DNA from: RPQJ01 sp963777725
GTDB lineage: Bacteria; Pseudomonadota; Gammaproteobacteria; Steroidobacterales; Steroidobacteraceae
Length of the DNA stretch: 64,000 nucleotides
Assembly (NCBI GenBank): GCA_963777725.1
Contig: CAVZRR010000002.1
Span: 186,001 to 250,000 of the forward strand
Reading direction: 5' to 3'
Part shown: piece after piece, positions 31,228-40,045 of the stretch
Layout: each line of letters opens with the position of its first letter
Numbering within the stretch: the stretch's first letter is position 1
Notes under the pieces: model-generated
Seen by the model: the letters and a program-made list of their open reading frames with translations, nothing else
Databases searched by the model: none
What the model was told of the DNA's origin: nothing
Made by a program: the position numbers and the translations under genes

Positions 31228-31827
31228 GTGAACCCATTGAACACGGTTCGTGGTGCGATCACGCTCGGATTCGCGATCGCGATCGTGCTCACGCTGCTGG
31301 TCGCGCCCACCGGCTTCGTCGAATTGAGCCTCGCCCGCTGGCTGCACATCCTGTCCGGCATCATGTGGATCGGCCTGCTGTACTACTTCAACGTCGTGCA
31401 GATCCCGGCGCTCGCGACGGCCGCCGCGGACAAAGGCGGCCCCGGCGGCGCCGGCATCACGAAATACGTCGCTCCCCGCGCGCTCTGGTGGTTCCGCTGG
31501 GCGTCGCTGGTCACCTGGTTCACGGGCGCCTGGTACCTGGGTCGCTCCGGAAACTTTGCCGGCGCCTTCACGCTCGGCCTGGGCGACACGGTCAATTACT
31601 ACCAGCTGATCATCGGCATCGGCGCCTGGCTCGGCACGATCATGCTGTTCAACGTCTGGGTGCTGATCTGGCCGAACCAGAAGAAGATCCTCGGCATCGT
31701 CGCCGCCACGGACGCCGAGAAGGCACGGGCTCGCAAGGTCGCCACGCTCGCGTCGCGGACCAACTTCGCGCTGTCGATCCCGATGCTGCTCTGCATGGGC
31801 TCGGCCACGCACGGCCTGCCCTTCTGA
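31228..31827 (+). CDS. puuD: Urate hydroxylase PuuD-like membrane protein
   Basis: Integral membrane protein of about 199 residues related to the N-terminal domain of cytochrome-linked urate oxidase. Blocks seen: WLHILSGIMWIGLLYYFNVV, IPALATAAAD, and WWFRWASLVTWFTGAWYLG. Start GTG 31228 has AGGAG eight bases upstream; the longer frame from 31069 has no membrane character in its extension. The cytochrome c domain found in some relatives is absent. nadC follows after 14 bases. Substrate specificity is taken from the family and is not proven. Confidence 0.75.
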   Translation: MNPLNTVRGAITLGFAIAIVLTLLVAPTGFVELSLARWLHILSGIMWIGLLYYFNVVQIPALATAAADKGGPGGAGITKYVAPRALWWFRWASLVTWFTGAWYLGRSGNFAGAFTLGLGDTVNYYQLIIGIGAWLGTIMLFNVWVLIWPNQKKILGIVAATDAEKARARKVATLASRTNFALSIPMLLCMGSATHGLPF

Positions 31828-31841
31828 CGGACGGGTCCCGC

Positions 31842-32699
31842 ATGCCCGCGCCCCCGGTCGACCTGGTCCAGCAGGTAGCACGCGCCATCGACGAGGACGT
31901 CGGCGCCGGCGACTTGACCGCCGTGCTCGTGCCCGCCGGCCGCACCGGCCGCGCGACCGTGATCACGCGCGAGGCGGCCGTCCTTTGCGGCCGGCCCTGG
32001 TTCGACGAAGTGTTCCACCAGATCGATCCGGCGGTGCGGATCGAGTGGGACGCCGACGAGGGCGCGGACGTCGCCGCAGGCCAGCGCCTGTGCCGGCTCT
32101 CGGGCCCGGCCCGGTCGCTGCTCACCGGTGAACGGACCGCCCTGAACTTCCTGCAGACCCTGTCCGGCACGGCGACCGTGACACGGCGTTATGTGGCGAT
32201 CGTGGCCGGCCTGCCCGCACGCATCCTCGACACGCGCAAGACGCTCCCCGGGCTGCGCCGCGCACAGAAGTACGCGGTGCTCTGCGCGGGCGGCAGCAAC
32301 CACCGGATGGGGCTCTACGACGGCATCCTCGTCAAGGAGAACCACATCATGGCCGCCGGGTCGATCGCCTCCGCGGTGGCCGCGGCGCGCGCGGCCGGCG
32401 CAATCGTGCCGGTCGAGGTCGAGGTCGAGACGCTCGACGAGCTGACCCAGGCGCTCGAGGCCGGCGCGGACATGGCCCTGCTCGACGAATTCAGCCTCGA
32501 CGACCTGCGGGCCGCCGTCGCGATGAATCGCTCTCACCCTCGTGGCCCGATGAAACTCGAAGCGTCCGGCAACGTCACGTTGGAGACGCTGCGTGCGATC
32601 GCCGAGACCGGCGTCGATTTCGTCTCGATCGGTTCGCTCACGAAGCACGTGCGGGCCGTGGATCTGTCGATGCGCTTCGAGTTCTCGCCCCTGGTTTGA
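31842..32699 (+). CDS. nadC: Nicotinate-nucleotide pyrophosphorylase (carboxylating)
   Basis: Quinolinate phosphoribosyltransferase of de novo NAD synthesis. 285 residues. EDVGAGDLTA at the N-terminus, GERTALNFLQTLSGTAT, ILDTRKTLPGLRRAQKYAV, GGSNHRMGLYDGILVKENH and FVSIGSLTKH are all standard and contain the substrate-binding Arg, Lys and His residues. It is the last gene before a 480-base stretch of inverted repeats. Confidence 0.96.
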   Translation: MPAPPVDLVQQVARAIDEDVGAGDLTAVLVPAGRTGRATVITREAAVLCGRPWFDEVFHQIDPAVRIEWDADEGADVAAGQRLCRLSGPARSLLTGERTALNFLQTLSGTATVTRRYVAIVAGLPARILDTRKTLPGLRRAQKYAVLCAGGSNHRMGLYDGILVKENHIMAAGSIASAVAAARAAGAIVPVEVEVETLDELTQALEAGADMALLDEFSLDDLRAAVAMNRSHPRGPMKLEASGNVTLETLRAIAETGVDFVSIGSLTKHVRAVDLSMRFEFSPLV

Positions 32700-33180
32700 T
32701 TTGCTGCTGCGGCGTCACGCGGGTGGTGGGCGAGGATTCCGGGTCCGCCCGGGCCCGCGAAGAAGACATGCGGGCCCGAACGGACCCGGAATCCTCGCCA
32801 CCGTGCGCGGCGCCTGAGCGAGTTTTCGCCAGGGCGCGAAAACTCGCACGGCGCATGCAGCGCCCACCACGGACCGAACGGCTTCTCCGTAACGTGGGTG
32901 GCCAACGGGAAGCGGCTTGGCGCACTGCCTGCGGCGTGCACAGGCGGAGTCGTCATCTTTGACTCAGCTACCGAGGGTGACGTTGAACCCACTCACCGCG
33001 CTTGCGCCGTGCGAAGTCTCCCGCAGGGAGACGCAGCTCAGGCGCGGTGTTGCGACGGCCGGTCGCGATGTTTTTTCGACCAAGCGCGCCCCGCGCGCGA
33101 CTCGAAAAAACATCGCGACCGGCCGCTGCAGCCCGCAGCGAGTGCAGCGAACTCCGCCAGCGGGAGCTACGCCAAGGCGA
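32700..33180. repeat. Gene-free block of nested inverted repeats between nadC and the GGDEF/EAL gene
   Basis: No credible gene lies here. The stretch holds at least five separate inverted repeats. (a) 32730-32758 pairs with 32770-32798: 29-base arms, 27 matching, 11-base loop. (b) GCGAGTTTTCGC at 32818-32829 pairs perfectly with 32836-32847. (c) An outer pair GTGGTGGGCG (32723-32732) / CGCCCACCAC (32861-32870) encloses both. (d) GTCTCCC-GCA-GGGAGAC is at 33016-33032. (e) 33056-33079 pairs perfectly over 24 bases with 33102-33125, with an inner GC-rich palindrome. CGCTGC/GCAGCG follows at 33124-33140. The block lies between convergent genes, so repeat (a) may terminate nadC. REP/BIME-like repeats or a structured RNA are alternatives. 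Confidence 0.85.
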
Positions 33181-35862
33181 TCAAGCGTTGACCACCGAGC
33201 GGGTGATGCGCTGCGGCGACGCGATCCCGTACCCCTGCGCATAATCGACGCCGAGGTTCTTGAGCATCGTGATGATCTCGGCGTTCTCGGCAAACTCGGC
33301 GATCGTCAGCTTGCCGGTCAGGTGCCCGATCTCGTTGATGGAGCGGACCATCTCGCGGTCGATCGGGTCGTGCAGGATTTCCTTGACGAAGCTGCCGTCG
33401 ATCTTGAGGAAATCCACCGGGAAGTGCTTCAGGTAACCGAACGACGACAGGCCGGTGCCGAAGTCGTCGAGCGCGAACTTGCAGCCGAGCTCCTTGAGCG
33501 CCTGGATGAAGCGATTGGCCTGCGAGAAGCTCGCGATCGCGGCGGTCTCGGTGATCTCGAAGCAGATCTTCGACGCGTCGATGCCGCTGCGGTGGAACTG
33601 GTCGATCACGAACGGCAGGAACTTGTCGTCGCCGAGGCTCTGGCCGGACAGGTTGATCGAGCACAGCGTGAGGCGCTCGCGCTCGTCCGCTTCCGAGACC
33701 AGCCAGCGCAGCGCGTTCTCGATCACCCAGCGGTCGATCGCCGGCGTCAGTCCGTAGTGTTCGGCCGACTTGATGAAGTTGTCGGGCGAGACGATCTTGC
33801 CCTGCTCGTCCCTCATGCGCAGCAGCAGCTCGTAGTGCGCGCCCGGGTCGGGCTTCTGCAGCGGCAGGATCGTCATCCGGTACAGCTCGAAGCGGGACTC
33901 CTCGAGCGCGTTGTTGATGCGGGCGGCCCACTGCATCTCGCGGCGGCGGCGCATCAGGTCGATGTCGTTTTCCTGGAAGCTGTAGACGCGGTTGCGCCCC
34001 GCGTCCTTGGCCGCCGCGCAGGCGTTGTCCGCCGCCGAGAGCACCCCGGCCACGTCCTCGCTGTCGCCCGTGATCGGCACCACGCCCACGCTGCAGCCGA
34101 GCCGGAAGGTGCGCTCCTCCCAGACGAACTTGTAGTTGCGGATCGTCTCGCGCAGCTGCTCCGCCATCCGCAGCGCCTCGTCGAGCGAGCAGCTCTCGAG
34201 CAGCACGCCGAACTCGTCGCCGCCGAGGCGCGCGAGCGTGTCGCGCCAGCGGATCTTGGTCTTCAGCAGCGCACCGACCTGGCCGAGCAGCGCGTCGCCC
34301 GCACTGTGGCCGCAGGTGTCGTTGATGATCTTGAACTGGTCCACGTCGAGGTGGCACAGCGCGTAGGAGGTCTCGCGAGCCCGCGCGCTGCGCAGCGACC
34401 GCTCGAGCCGCAACTCGAATTCGCGCCGGTTGACGAGTCCGGTCAGGATGTCGTGGCTGGCGTGATAGGAAAGCTTGCGGTTCAGCTCCCGGCTCTCGCT
34501 GACGTCGTGGAACACCAGCACGCCGCCCGAGACCGCGCCCGAGCCGTCGCGGATCGGCGACGCCGTGCTCTCGATGTACATCTCGTTGCCGTCGCGCTTG
34601 ATCAGCAGCGTCGGCCGCACCGACTTGATCGCACGGCTGCGCCGGATCGCGACCGACAACGGATTCTCGAGCGGCTCGCAGGTCTCCTCGTGGAAGCCGC
34701 GGAAGATGTCGTCGATGTGCTTGCCCTGCGCTTCCTCGAAGCGCCAGCCGGTCAGGTCCTCGGCGACCGGGTTCAGGTACTCGATGATCAGGTGCCCGTC
34801 GGTCGTGATGACGCCGTCGCCGATCGACTGCAGCGTGATCTGCGCGCTCTCCTTCTCCTTGAACAGCGCGTCCTCGTAGAGCTTGCGCTCGGTGATGTCG
34901 AGTTCGACGCCCACCAGGCGCCGCAGGCGGCCGCTCGAGTCCACCCGCGCCTTCGCGCGGCTCACCACCCAGCGCCACTCGCCGTTGGTATGGCGCATCC
35001 GGTGCACGCTCTCGAACATCGGGATCTTGCCCGCGATGTGGTCGCGGATCAGCGCCTGCACGCGCGCCATGTCGTCGCGGTGCACCAGCCGGCGCCAGTC
35101 GGGCGAGACGTGCGGGTCGTGCTCGTCGTAGCCCAGCATCTTGCGCCAGCGCGGCGAGAAGTAGACCGTGTTGTTCTCGACGTCGAAGTCCCAGAGGCCG
35201 TCGTTGGCGGACGGCAGCGAAAGGTCGTTGCGCTCCTCGAGCCGGGACAGGTAGCGCTGCACGCGCAGTCGCTCGAGCCCGGTCGCGAAGCTCGCGCCGA
35301 CGAGCTTCAGCAGCAGGTGCAGGTTCGCGTCCCAGCCGGCTCGCGGCTGCGACGAGCAGAGCGCCATGAAGCCGGAGACGCGGCCACGCAGTGAAAAGCC
35401 GCAGATCAGCATCGAGCGGATGCCGAGTTCGGCGAACCGTGCCGCGTCCACTGCGAGTTCGCGTCGCGGTGCCAGCGTGTCGCGGAGTTCCAGGATGCGC
35501 AGGTGGTCGAGGCCGTTCGCGAGATAGGGCGTGCGTTCGAGCAGGTCGCCCTTCAGCACCTGCGGGTCGAAAGGCGTGAACAGTGCCGTGGCACTCGCGA
35601 CGCGCTCGACCGTCTGCTTCTCGGCGTCGAACAGCGCGATGCAGATGGCGTCGACCGCGGTGGCCTCGCGCAAGGCCTCGAGGTTGCGCTTGACGCAGTT
35701 GTCGCCGCCTTCGCTGGTGAGCGCCTGGAAGTCGACGGCGACCTTGGTGGCCAGCACGTCGAGGCCGACGGCGGAGCGATTGCCGTTGCCGAAGACGACC
35801 TGAGTCGAGAGGAAGTCGGTGCCGTCCTGCTCGTCGCCGCCCTCGGGTGGGGAAATGGCCAT
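33181..35862 (-). CDS. GAF-PAS-PAS-GGDEF-EAL cyclic-di-GMP signalling protein
   Basis: 893-residue cytoplasmic sensor with both diguanylate cyclase and phosphodiesterase modules. The N-terminal about 200 residues look GAF-like; two PAS domains follow (SANDGLWDFDVENNTVYFS, ending in GVELDITERKL, and SIGDGVITTDGHLIIEYLN). The cyclase has an intact GGDEF at 547-551. The EAL domain reads ELL (Glu678 kept, Ala replaced). It keeps NLSGQSL, FEITETAAI, DDFGTGLSSFGYL and the Lys in FLKIDGSFV, but the loop normally AEGVE reads AEFAE. Metal ligands are therefore largely present and activity is plausible in both domains. No membrane segment. Monocistronic, with 133 bases upstream. Confidence 0.92.
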   Translation of the reverse strand: MAISPPEGGDEQDGTDFLSTQVVFGNGNRSAVGLDVLATKVAVDFQALTSEGGDNCVKRNLEALREATAVDAICIALFDAEKQTVERVASATALFTPFDPQVLKGDLLERTPYLANGLDHLRILELRDTLAPRRELAVDAARFAELGIRSMLICGFSLRGRVSGFMALCSSQPRAGWDANLHLLLKLVGASFATGLERLRVQRYLSRLEERNDLSLPSANDGLWDFDVENNTVYFSPRWRKMLGYDEHDPHVSPDWRRLVHRDDMARVQALIRDHIAGKIPMFESVHRMRHTNGEWRWVVSRAKARVDSSGRLRRLVGVELDITERKLYEDALFKEKESAQITLQSIGDGVITTDGHLIIEYLNPVAEDLTGWRFEEAQGKHIDDIFRGFHEETCEPLENPLSVAIRRSRAIKSVRPTLLIKRDGNEMYIESTASPIRDGSGAVSGGVLVFHDVSESRELNRKLSYHASHDILTGLVNRREFELRLERSLRSARARETSYALCHLDVDQFKIINDTCGHSAGDALLGQVGALLKTKIRWRDTLARLGGDEFGVLLESCSLDEALRMAEQLRETIRNYKFVWEERTFRLGCSVGVVPITGDSEDVAGVLSAADNACAAAKDAGRNRVYSFQENDIDLMRRRREMQWAARINNALEESRFELYRMTILPLQKPDPGAHYELLLRMRDEQGKIVSPDNFIKSAEHYGLTPAIDRWVIENALRWLVSEADERERLTLCSINLSGQSLGDDKFLPFVIDQFHRSGIDASKICFEITETAAIASFSQANRFIQALKELGCKFALDDFGTGLSSFGYLKHFPVDFLKIDGSFVKEILHDPIDREMVRSINEIGHLTGKLTIAEFAENAEIITMLKNLGVDYAQGYGIASPQRITRSVVNA

Positions 35863-35995
35863 CGCGTTCGTTCGGACCCCTGCCGGTTTGCCTCAGTCTG
35901 TCAGTGCCGTGCGTGTCGCAGCGGAACTGACGCACACTTTGGAATGCTTATTGGGCAATCACTTGCGGCGCATTCTGTCATAGTGGATCAGGATA

Positions 35996-37762
35996 TCAAG
36001 CTAACCGTCTGTATTTAAAGAAGCATTCGGCGGCATGTAAAGCCTGGCCCGGGACCGATCGCCGCGCTCGACGCAGCCGGGATCCGCACCACCGGTCACC
36101 AGGATACCAGCGCTTGCGATTCTCCCGACCCATGTCCACCGCGGTCGCGCCCTTGAAGCAGGCCTCGAGCGCCGTACGGTTCATGAGCAGCGCCCGGCCG
36201 GGACGCGCGGCGAGCCAGGCCGACGCGTCCGCCGCTTCCGCAGCGTCCTCCCGCCAGCGCGCGTGCCCGAAATTCGTGCTCGGACGGCGCAACTGCAGCA
36301 GGTACTGCTCCTTGGCCCCGACCAGGCCGAGTTCGGCGATGCCCGCACTCGCCTCTTCGACTCGCGCCATGAACGCGCGACCCGAGCGGTCCGCGTCGAT
36401 GCGCGGATACACGACGAATCCGGCCGTCATCAGCAGAATTCCCAGCGTCGCTGCATAGGCGACCCAGCCATCGCGCTCGCGCAGCAACCAGATCGCCGCC
36501 GCGCCCGCGATCGCGACGATGGCGAGCGGCAGCACGGGTTGCAGCAGGTCCAGATCGACGATGCGAGCCGCCGCGCGCGAGTCGACCGCAACGTAGACTG
36601 CGGCGGCGGCCATCAGCGCCGTCAGCACGATCGCCAGCACGAACGCGAGACGTCGCGGCCCGCGCGCCCGCAGCAGTTCCGGCAACCATGGAGCAGCGGC
36701 CATCGCGAGCGCCGGGACGGCGGGCAGCACGTAGACCCCGCGCTTGCCGGAGCTCAACGTGAAGAACAACAGCACGATGACGACCCAGGCGAGCAGCACG
36801 GCCACCAGCGTGTCGCGCTCGCGCAATGCGGTCCGCCAGCGCGGCCAGAGCCACGGCACCAGCGCGATTAACGGCAACCAGAGCGCCGGGATCACGTTCG
36901 TGAAGTAGTACCAGACCGGTGCGTGGTGATGCCAGGCGTCGGCGTAGCGAGTCACCGTCTGCTTGAACAGGATTTCATTGCGGTAGGCGAGCAGGTCGCC
37001 GCCGGCCGAGCTCGCAATGATCATCGGCACGAACCAGACGCCGATCGCGACCAGCAGCGTCGCCGCACCGGCCAGTGGCAGCCCGCGCGGGCCGTGCGCC
37101 GATGCGGGCCAGCCGCGCCGCGCGAGGATCGCATGCGGGATCAGCGCCAGCAGCGGCAGGAACCCCACGCCCTTGGTGATGACACCGAACCCCGCCGCCG
37201 CCCAGCCCGCGAGATACCAGCCCGGCGCAGGGCCGAGCACGAGGTGCCGCAGCAGCCCGTACAGGCTCAGCGTCGTGATGAAACACAGCACGCCGTCGAT
37301 CTGCGCCTGCCGCGCCTGCCAGACGAACTGGAACGTGATCAGCAGGACGAACGCCCCGGCCAGTGCGACCTCGCGGCCGCGCGCGCGGCGCAGCAGGTCG
37401 TACACGAGCAGGGTCGTGCCGATCCCGGCCAGCAGCGAAGGCAGCAGGAATCCGACTCGCAACGAGCCCGTCAGGGCCATCGAGGCCGCCATCAACCAGA
37501 AGAATAACGGCGGCTTGTCGGCATACAGGTCGCCGCCGACGCGCGGAAACAGCCAGTCGCCGCTGCGTAGCATGTCCTGCGCAACGAGTGCGAAGCGCGG
37601 CTCGTCCGCCGGCCATGGATCCCGCAGGCCGAGGCCCGTCGCCATCAACAGCAGCGCCAGCACGATCAGCACAAGCAGGTCGAGCAGCACGTCGCGATCC
37701 GACGCGCGGCCGGCCCGCAACAGCCGATCGAGCCAGGTCGAGCCTGATCCGGGCACCGCCAC
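35996..37762 (-). CDS. GT39/ArnT-like lipid-linked sugar glycosyltransferase
   Basis: 588-residue GT-C fold inner-membrane protein with about a dozen hydrophobic helices. The catalytic first periplasmic loop is visible as DPWPADEPRFALVAQDML and GGDLYADKPPLFFWL, as in ArnT/PMT-family transferases that take a sugar from a polyprenyl phosphate. It begins at GTG 37762 directly after the stop of the GT2 gene, which probably makes its polyprenyl-phosphate-sugar donor. The acceptor (lipid A, protein, glycan) is unknown. Confidence 0.88.
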   Translation of the reverse strand: MAVPGSGSTWLDRLLRAGRASDRDVLLDLLVLIVLALLLMATGLGLRDPWPADEPRFALVAQDMLRSGDWLFPRVGGDLYADKPPLFFWLMAASMALTGSLRVGFLLPSLLAGIGTTLLVYDLLRRARGREVALAGAFVLLITFQFVWQARQAQIDGVLCFITTLSLYGLLRHLVLGPAPGWYLAGWAAAGFGVITKGVGFLPLLALIPHAILARRGWPASAHGPRGLPLAGAATLLVAIGVWFVPMIIASSAGGDLLAYRNEILFKQTVTRYADAWHHHAPVWYYFTNVIPALWLPLIALVPWLWPRWRTALRERDTLVAVLLAWVVIVLLFFTLSSGKRGVYVLPAVPALAMAAAPWLPELLRARGPRRLAFVLAIVLTALMAAAAVYVAVDSRAAARIVDLDLLQPVLPLAIVAIAGAAAIWLLRERDGWVAYAATLGILLMTAGFVVYPRIDADRSGRAFMARVEEASAGIAELGLVGAKEQYLLQLRRPSTNFGHARWREDAAEAADASAWLAARPGRALLMNRTALEACFKGATAVDMGRENRKRWYPGDRWCGSRLRRARRSVPGQALHAAECFFKYRRLA

Positions 37763-38524
37763 TCAGGCGTCCTCGTCGATGCGGATGCGCGGCGACGCGC
37801 GGCGAATCAGCCACATCACGCCGAACAGGTCGACGATGCCGACCCACAGGCGGTTGTGAAGCCCGTACTTCGACGTGCCCCGCGTGCGCTGCCGATGGTT
37901 GACCGGCACGGAAACGACGGCATAACCCTCGCGCTGGAACAGCGCGGGCATGAATCGGTGCATGTGGTTGAAGCGCGGCATGTCGAGGAACACGCCGCGA
38001 TCGAACACCTTGATGCCGCAACCGGTGTCCGGCGTGCCGTCCTTCAGCAAGCCGCCGCGCACGCCGTTCGCCACGCGCGAAGACAGGCGCCTCAGCCAGG
38101 TGTCGCGCCGGGTCGTCCGGTTGCCCATCACGAGGCGCAGCCGGGGCGTCGCCGAGCCACGCGCAGCGTCCAGCAGCTGCGGAATGTCCGCTGGATCGTT
38201 CTGGCCGTCGCCGTCGAGCGTCGCGATCCACGGCGCCCGCGCCTCGCGCACGCCGGTCGCCACGGCCGCGCTCTGGCCCGAACGCACCGAGTGTCGGATC
38301 AGCCGGATCTCCGGCATCGACTCCAGGCGGGCGCTCCGCACGGCCTGCGCCGTGCCGTCCGTGCTGCCGTCGTCGACGAAGATCGTTTCGTAGCGATAGC
38401 GGCCCTCGAGCGCCGCATGAATTTCCCGGGCCAGCGGCAGGACGTTGTCCTGTTCATTGCAGACGGGAATCACGACCGACACGTCGAGGCCCCGGGTCGG
38501 CTCGTTGGCTTGGGAAAATGTCAA
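37763..38524 (-). CDS. GT2 polyprenyl-phosphate glycosyltransferase (DPM1/ArnC-like, soluble)
   Basis: 253 residues, GT-A fold. SVVIPVCNEQDNV is the nucleotide-sugar strand, IFVDDGSTDGT follows, and ATLDGDGQNDPADI carries the metal-binding Asp residues. MGNRTTRRDTWLRRLSSRVAN and GTSKYGLHNRL are typical of dolichol/undecaprenyl-phosphate sugar transferases. The C-terminal pair of membrane helices seen in ArnC-type members is missing or reduced to one weak segment (LWVGIVDLFGVMWLI). Coupled to the GT39 gene, it likely supplies the lipid-linked donor. Confidence 0.88.
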   Translation of the reverse strand: MTFSQANEPTRGLDVSVVIPVCNEQDNVLPLAREIHAALEGRYRYETIFVDDGSTDGTAQAVRSARLESMPEIRLIRHSVRSGQSAAVATGVREARAPWIATLDGDGQNDPADIPQLLDAARGSATPRLRLVMGNRTTRRDTWLRRLSSRVANGVRGGLLKDGTPDTGCGIKVFDRGVFLDMPRFNHMHRFMPALFQREGYAVVSVPVNHRQRTRGTSKYGLHNRLWVGIVDLFGVMWLIRRASPRIRIDEDA

Positions 38525-38623
38525 GATGAGGACTCGGCTGAGAGAACGCTAGTATAGACCTTGCCTTGGCGCAGTCTGAAGGCAAGCTGCCAGGGCTGCC
38601 ACGATCACACCGGACGACAGTCT

Positions 38624-39292
38624 TTGACCGATCACCCCGCCCCGCTGCACGCCCATGGCTCGGACAGCCGCCGTCTCGGCTGGGCGCTCGCCATCACGGC
38701 GACGTTCATGGTGCTCGAGGTCGTCGGCGGATTGATCTCAGGCTCGCTTGCGTTGCTCGCCGACGCCGGGCACATGCTCACGGATACGGCGGCCCTGATG
38801 CTGGCCTGGTTTGCTGCGCGCATCAGCCAGCGTTCCGCCAGCAATGCGCGCGCCGGCGATCATCACCGGGTGCAGGTCCTCGCAGCTTTCGTCAATTCGC
38901 TGGCGCTGCTCGTCGTGGTCGCCTGGATCTTCTGGGAAGCGGCCCAGCGCCTCGAGGCGCCGCGCGAGATCGCTGGCGGCACCATGCTCGGCATCGCGTT
39001 GCTCGGACTGCTCGCCAACCTGGCCGTGCTGCGCGTGCTCGGGGGCAGCGACGGGGACAACCTGAACGTGTCTGCGGCGCGCCTGCACGTGCTCGGCGAC
39101 CTGCTCGGCTCGATCGCGGCGAGCGTCGCGGCCATCGTGGTCCTGACGACGGGCTGGACTCCGATCGACCCGCTGCTCTCGATGCTGGTCGCGCTGCTGA
39201 TCCTGCGCGGCGCGCTGTCGCTGCTGCTCAAGACGGGCCGGTCACTGCTGGTTGGCCGGGCCGCGACACCCAAGACGGACGAGATCGCATGA
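38624..39292 (+). CDS. Cation diffusion facilitator transporter lacking the C-terminal domain
   Basis: Proton-coupled divalent-metal exporter, probably zinc. The six-helix membrane part is complete, with metal-site residues Asp47, His50, Asp54 (LLADAGHMLTD) and His155, Asp159 (ARLHVLGDLLGS). It ends at about 222 residues right after helix six (LLLKTGRSLLVGRAATPK). The roughly 80-residue cytoplasmic dimerisation domain of ZitB/CzcD-type proteins is absent, and no remnant is found in other frames. Start is uncertain; TTG 38624 gives a typical His-containing N-terminus, while ATG 38561 adds an unlikely Cys-rich stretch. The stop overlaps the acyltransferase ATG. Confidence 0.85.
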   Translation: MTDHPAPLHAHGSDSRRLGWALAITATFMVLEVVGGLISGSLALLADAGHMLTDTAALMLAWFAARISQRSASNARAGDHHRVQVLAAFVNSLALLVVVAWIFWEAAQRLEAPREIAGGTMLGIALLGLLANLAVLRVLGGSDGDNLNVSAARLHVLGDLLGSIAASVAAIVVLTTGWTPIDPLLSMLVALLILRGALSLLLKTGRSLLVGRAATPKTDEIA

Positions 39293-40045
39293 GCGACGCC
39301 GACGAGCAGCCCGAGCAGCAGCAACTGCGCAACACGCTCTACCGGAAAGTGACGCGCGGGCGCCGGCGGCTGAGCCGCGGACGCATGCTGGTCTATCGCG
39401 TGGCCGTGTTCGTCGCGTGGCGACTGATCCACCTGTTCTGGGCCACGTGCCGCGTGCAGCGCGTGCTCGGCCTGGAGCAGGCCCGCGCGACGGTCCGCGA
39501 GTCGCGCTCGGTGATCCCGGTGTACTGGCACCAGCACACGCTGTTCGGCGTGCGCGCGCTGCTCGACCTGCGCCCGGAGGGCCTCAAGGTCGGCTTCCTG
39601 ATCAGCCCGTCCGTCGACGGCACCGCACCCGCGATGCTGGTCGGCAAGGTGGGCGGTCACGTGGTCCGGGGGTCATCGACTCACACCGGTGCGCGGGCGC
39701 TCCGCGATTACTACGAGACCATCGTCAAGCAGGAGATCTCGCCGGCGATCACGCCCGACGGGCCACGCGGACCGATTGCACGAGTTCAAGCCTGGCGCCG
39801 TGATGCTGGCGCAGCTCACCGGCAAGCCGATCCTGCCGGTCAGCATCGCGGCGTCGCACACGTGGCGGTTCGGCACCTGGGATCGCTTCGAGCTGCCACT
39901 GCCGTTCAGCCGCATCGTGATCGCCTACGGCGAGCCCGTGAAGATGCCGCGCGGCATCGACGCGGAATCGCTGGCGCGCCTGCAGGTCGAGATGGCCGAT
40001 CGGCTCAAGGCGCTGCAGGCACAGGCCCGAGCTGCGCTGGACTGA
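39289..40045 (+). CDS. DUF374-family lysophospholipid acyltransferase-like protein (frame interrupted)
   Basis: Membrane-associated acyltransferase-superfamily protein. Blocks seen: VIPVYWHQHTLFGVRALLDL, GFLISPSVDG, VVRGSSTHTGARALRDYYE and ITPDGPRGP. The frame then breaks at about 39774 (one extra A in CCGATTGCAC) and continues in the +1 frame as LHEFKPGAVMLAQLTGKPIL, PVSIAASHTWRFGTWDRFEL and so on to TGA 40045. The repaired protein is about 251 residues, normal for DUF374. The 3' end overlaps the convergent phosphopantetheinyl transferase by 41 bases. The acyl acceptor is unknown. Confidence 0.82.

Noticed and set aside
32730..33125. Insertion-sequence ends or a miniature transposon
   Set aside because: The arms are separate hairpins with short loops; no transposase, and no flanking target duplication that I could see.
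33167..35935. A 922-codon frame overlapping the GGDEF/EAL gene on the same strand
   Set aside because: Arg/Ala-rich shadow in the +1 phase with no recognisable domain; the 893-residue frame has full GAF, PAS, GGDEF and EAL motifs.
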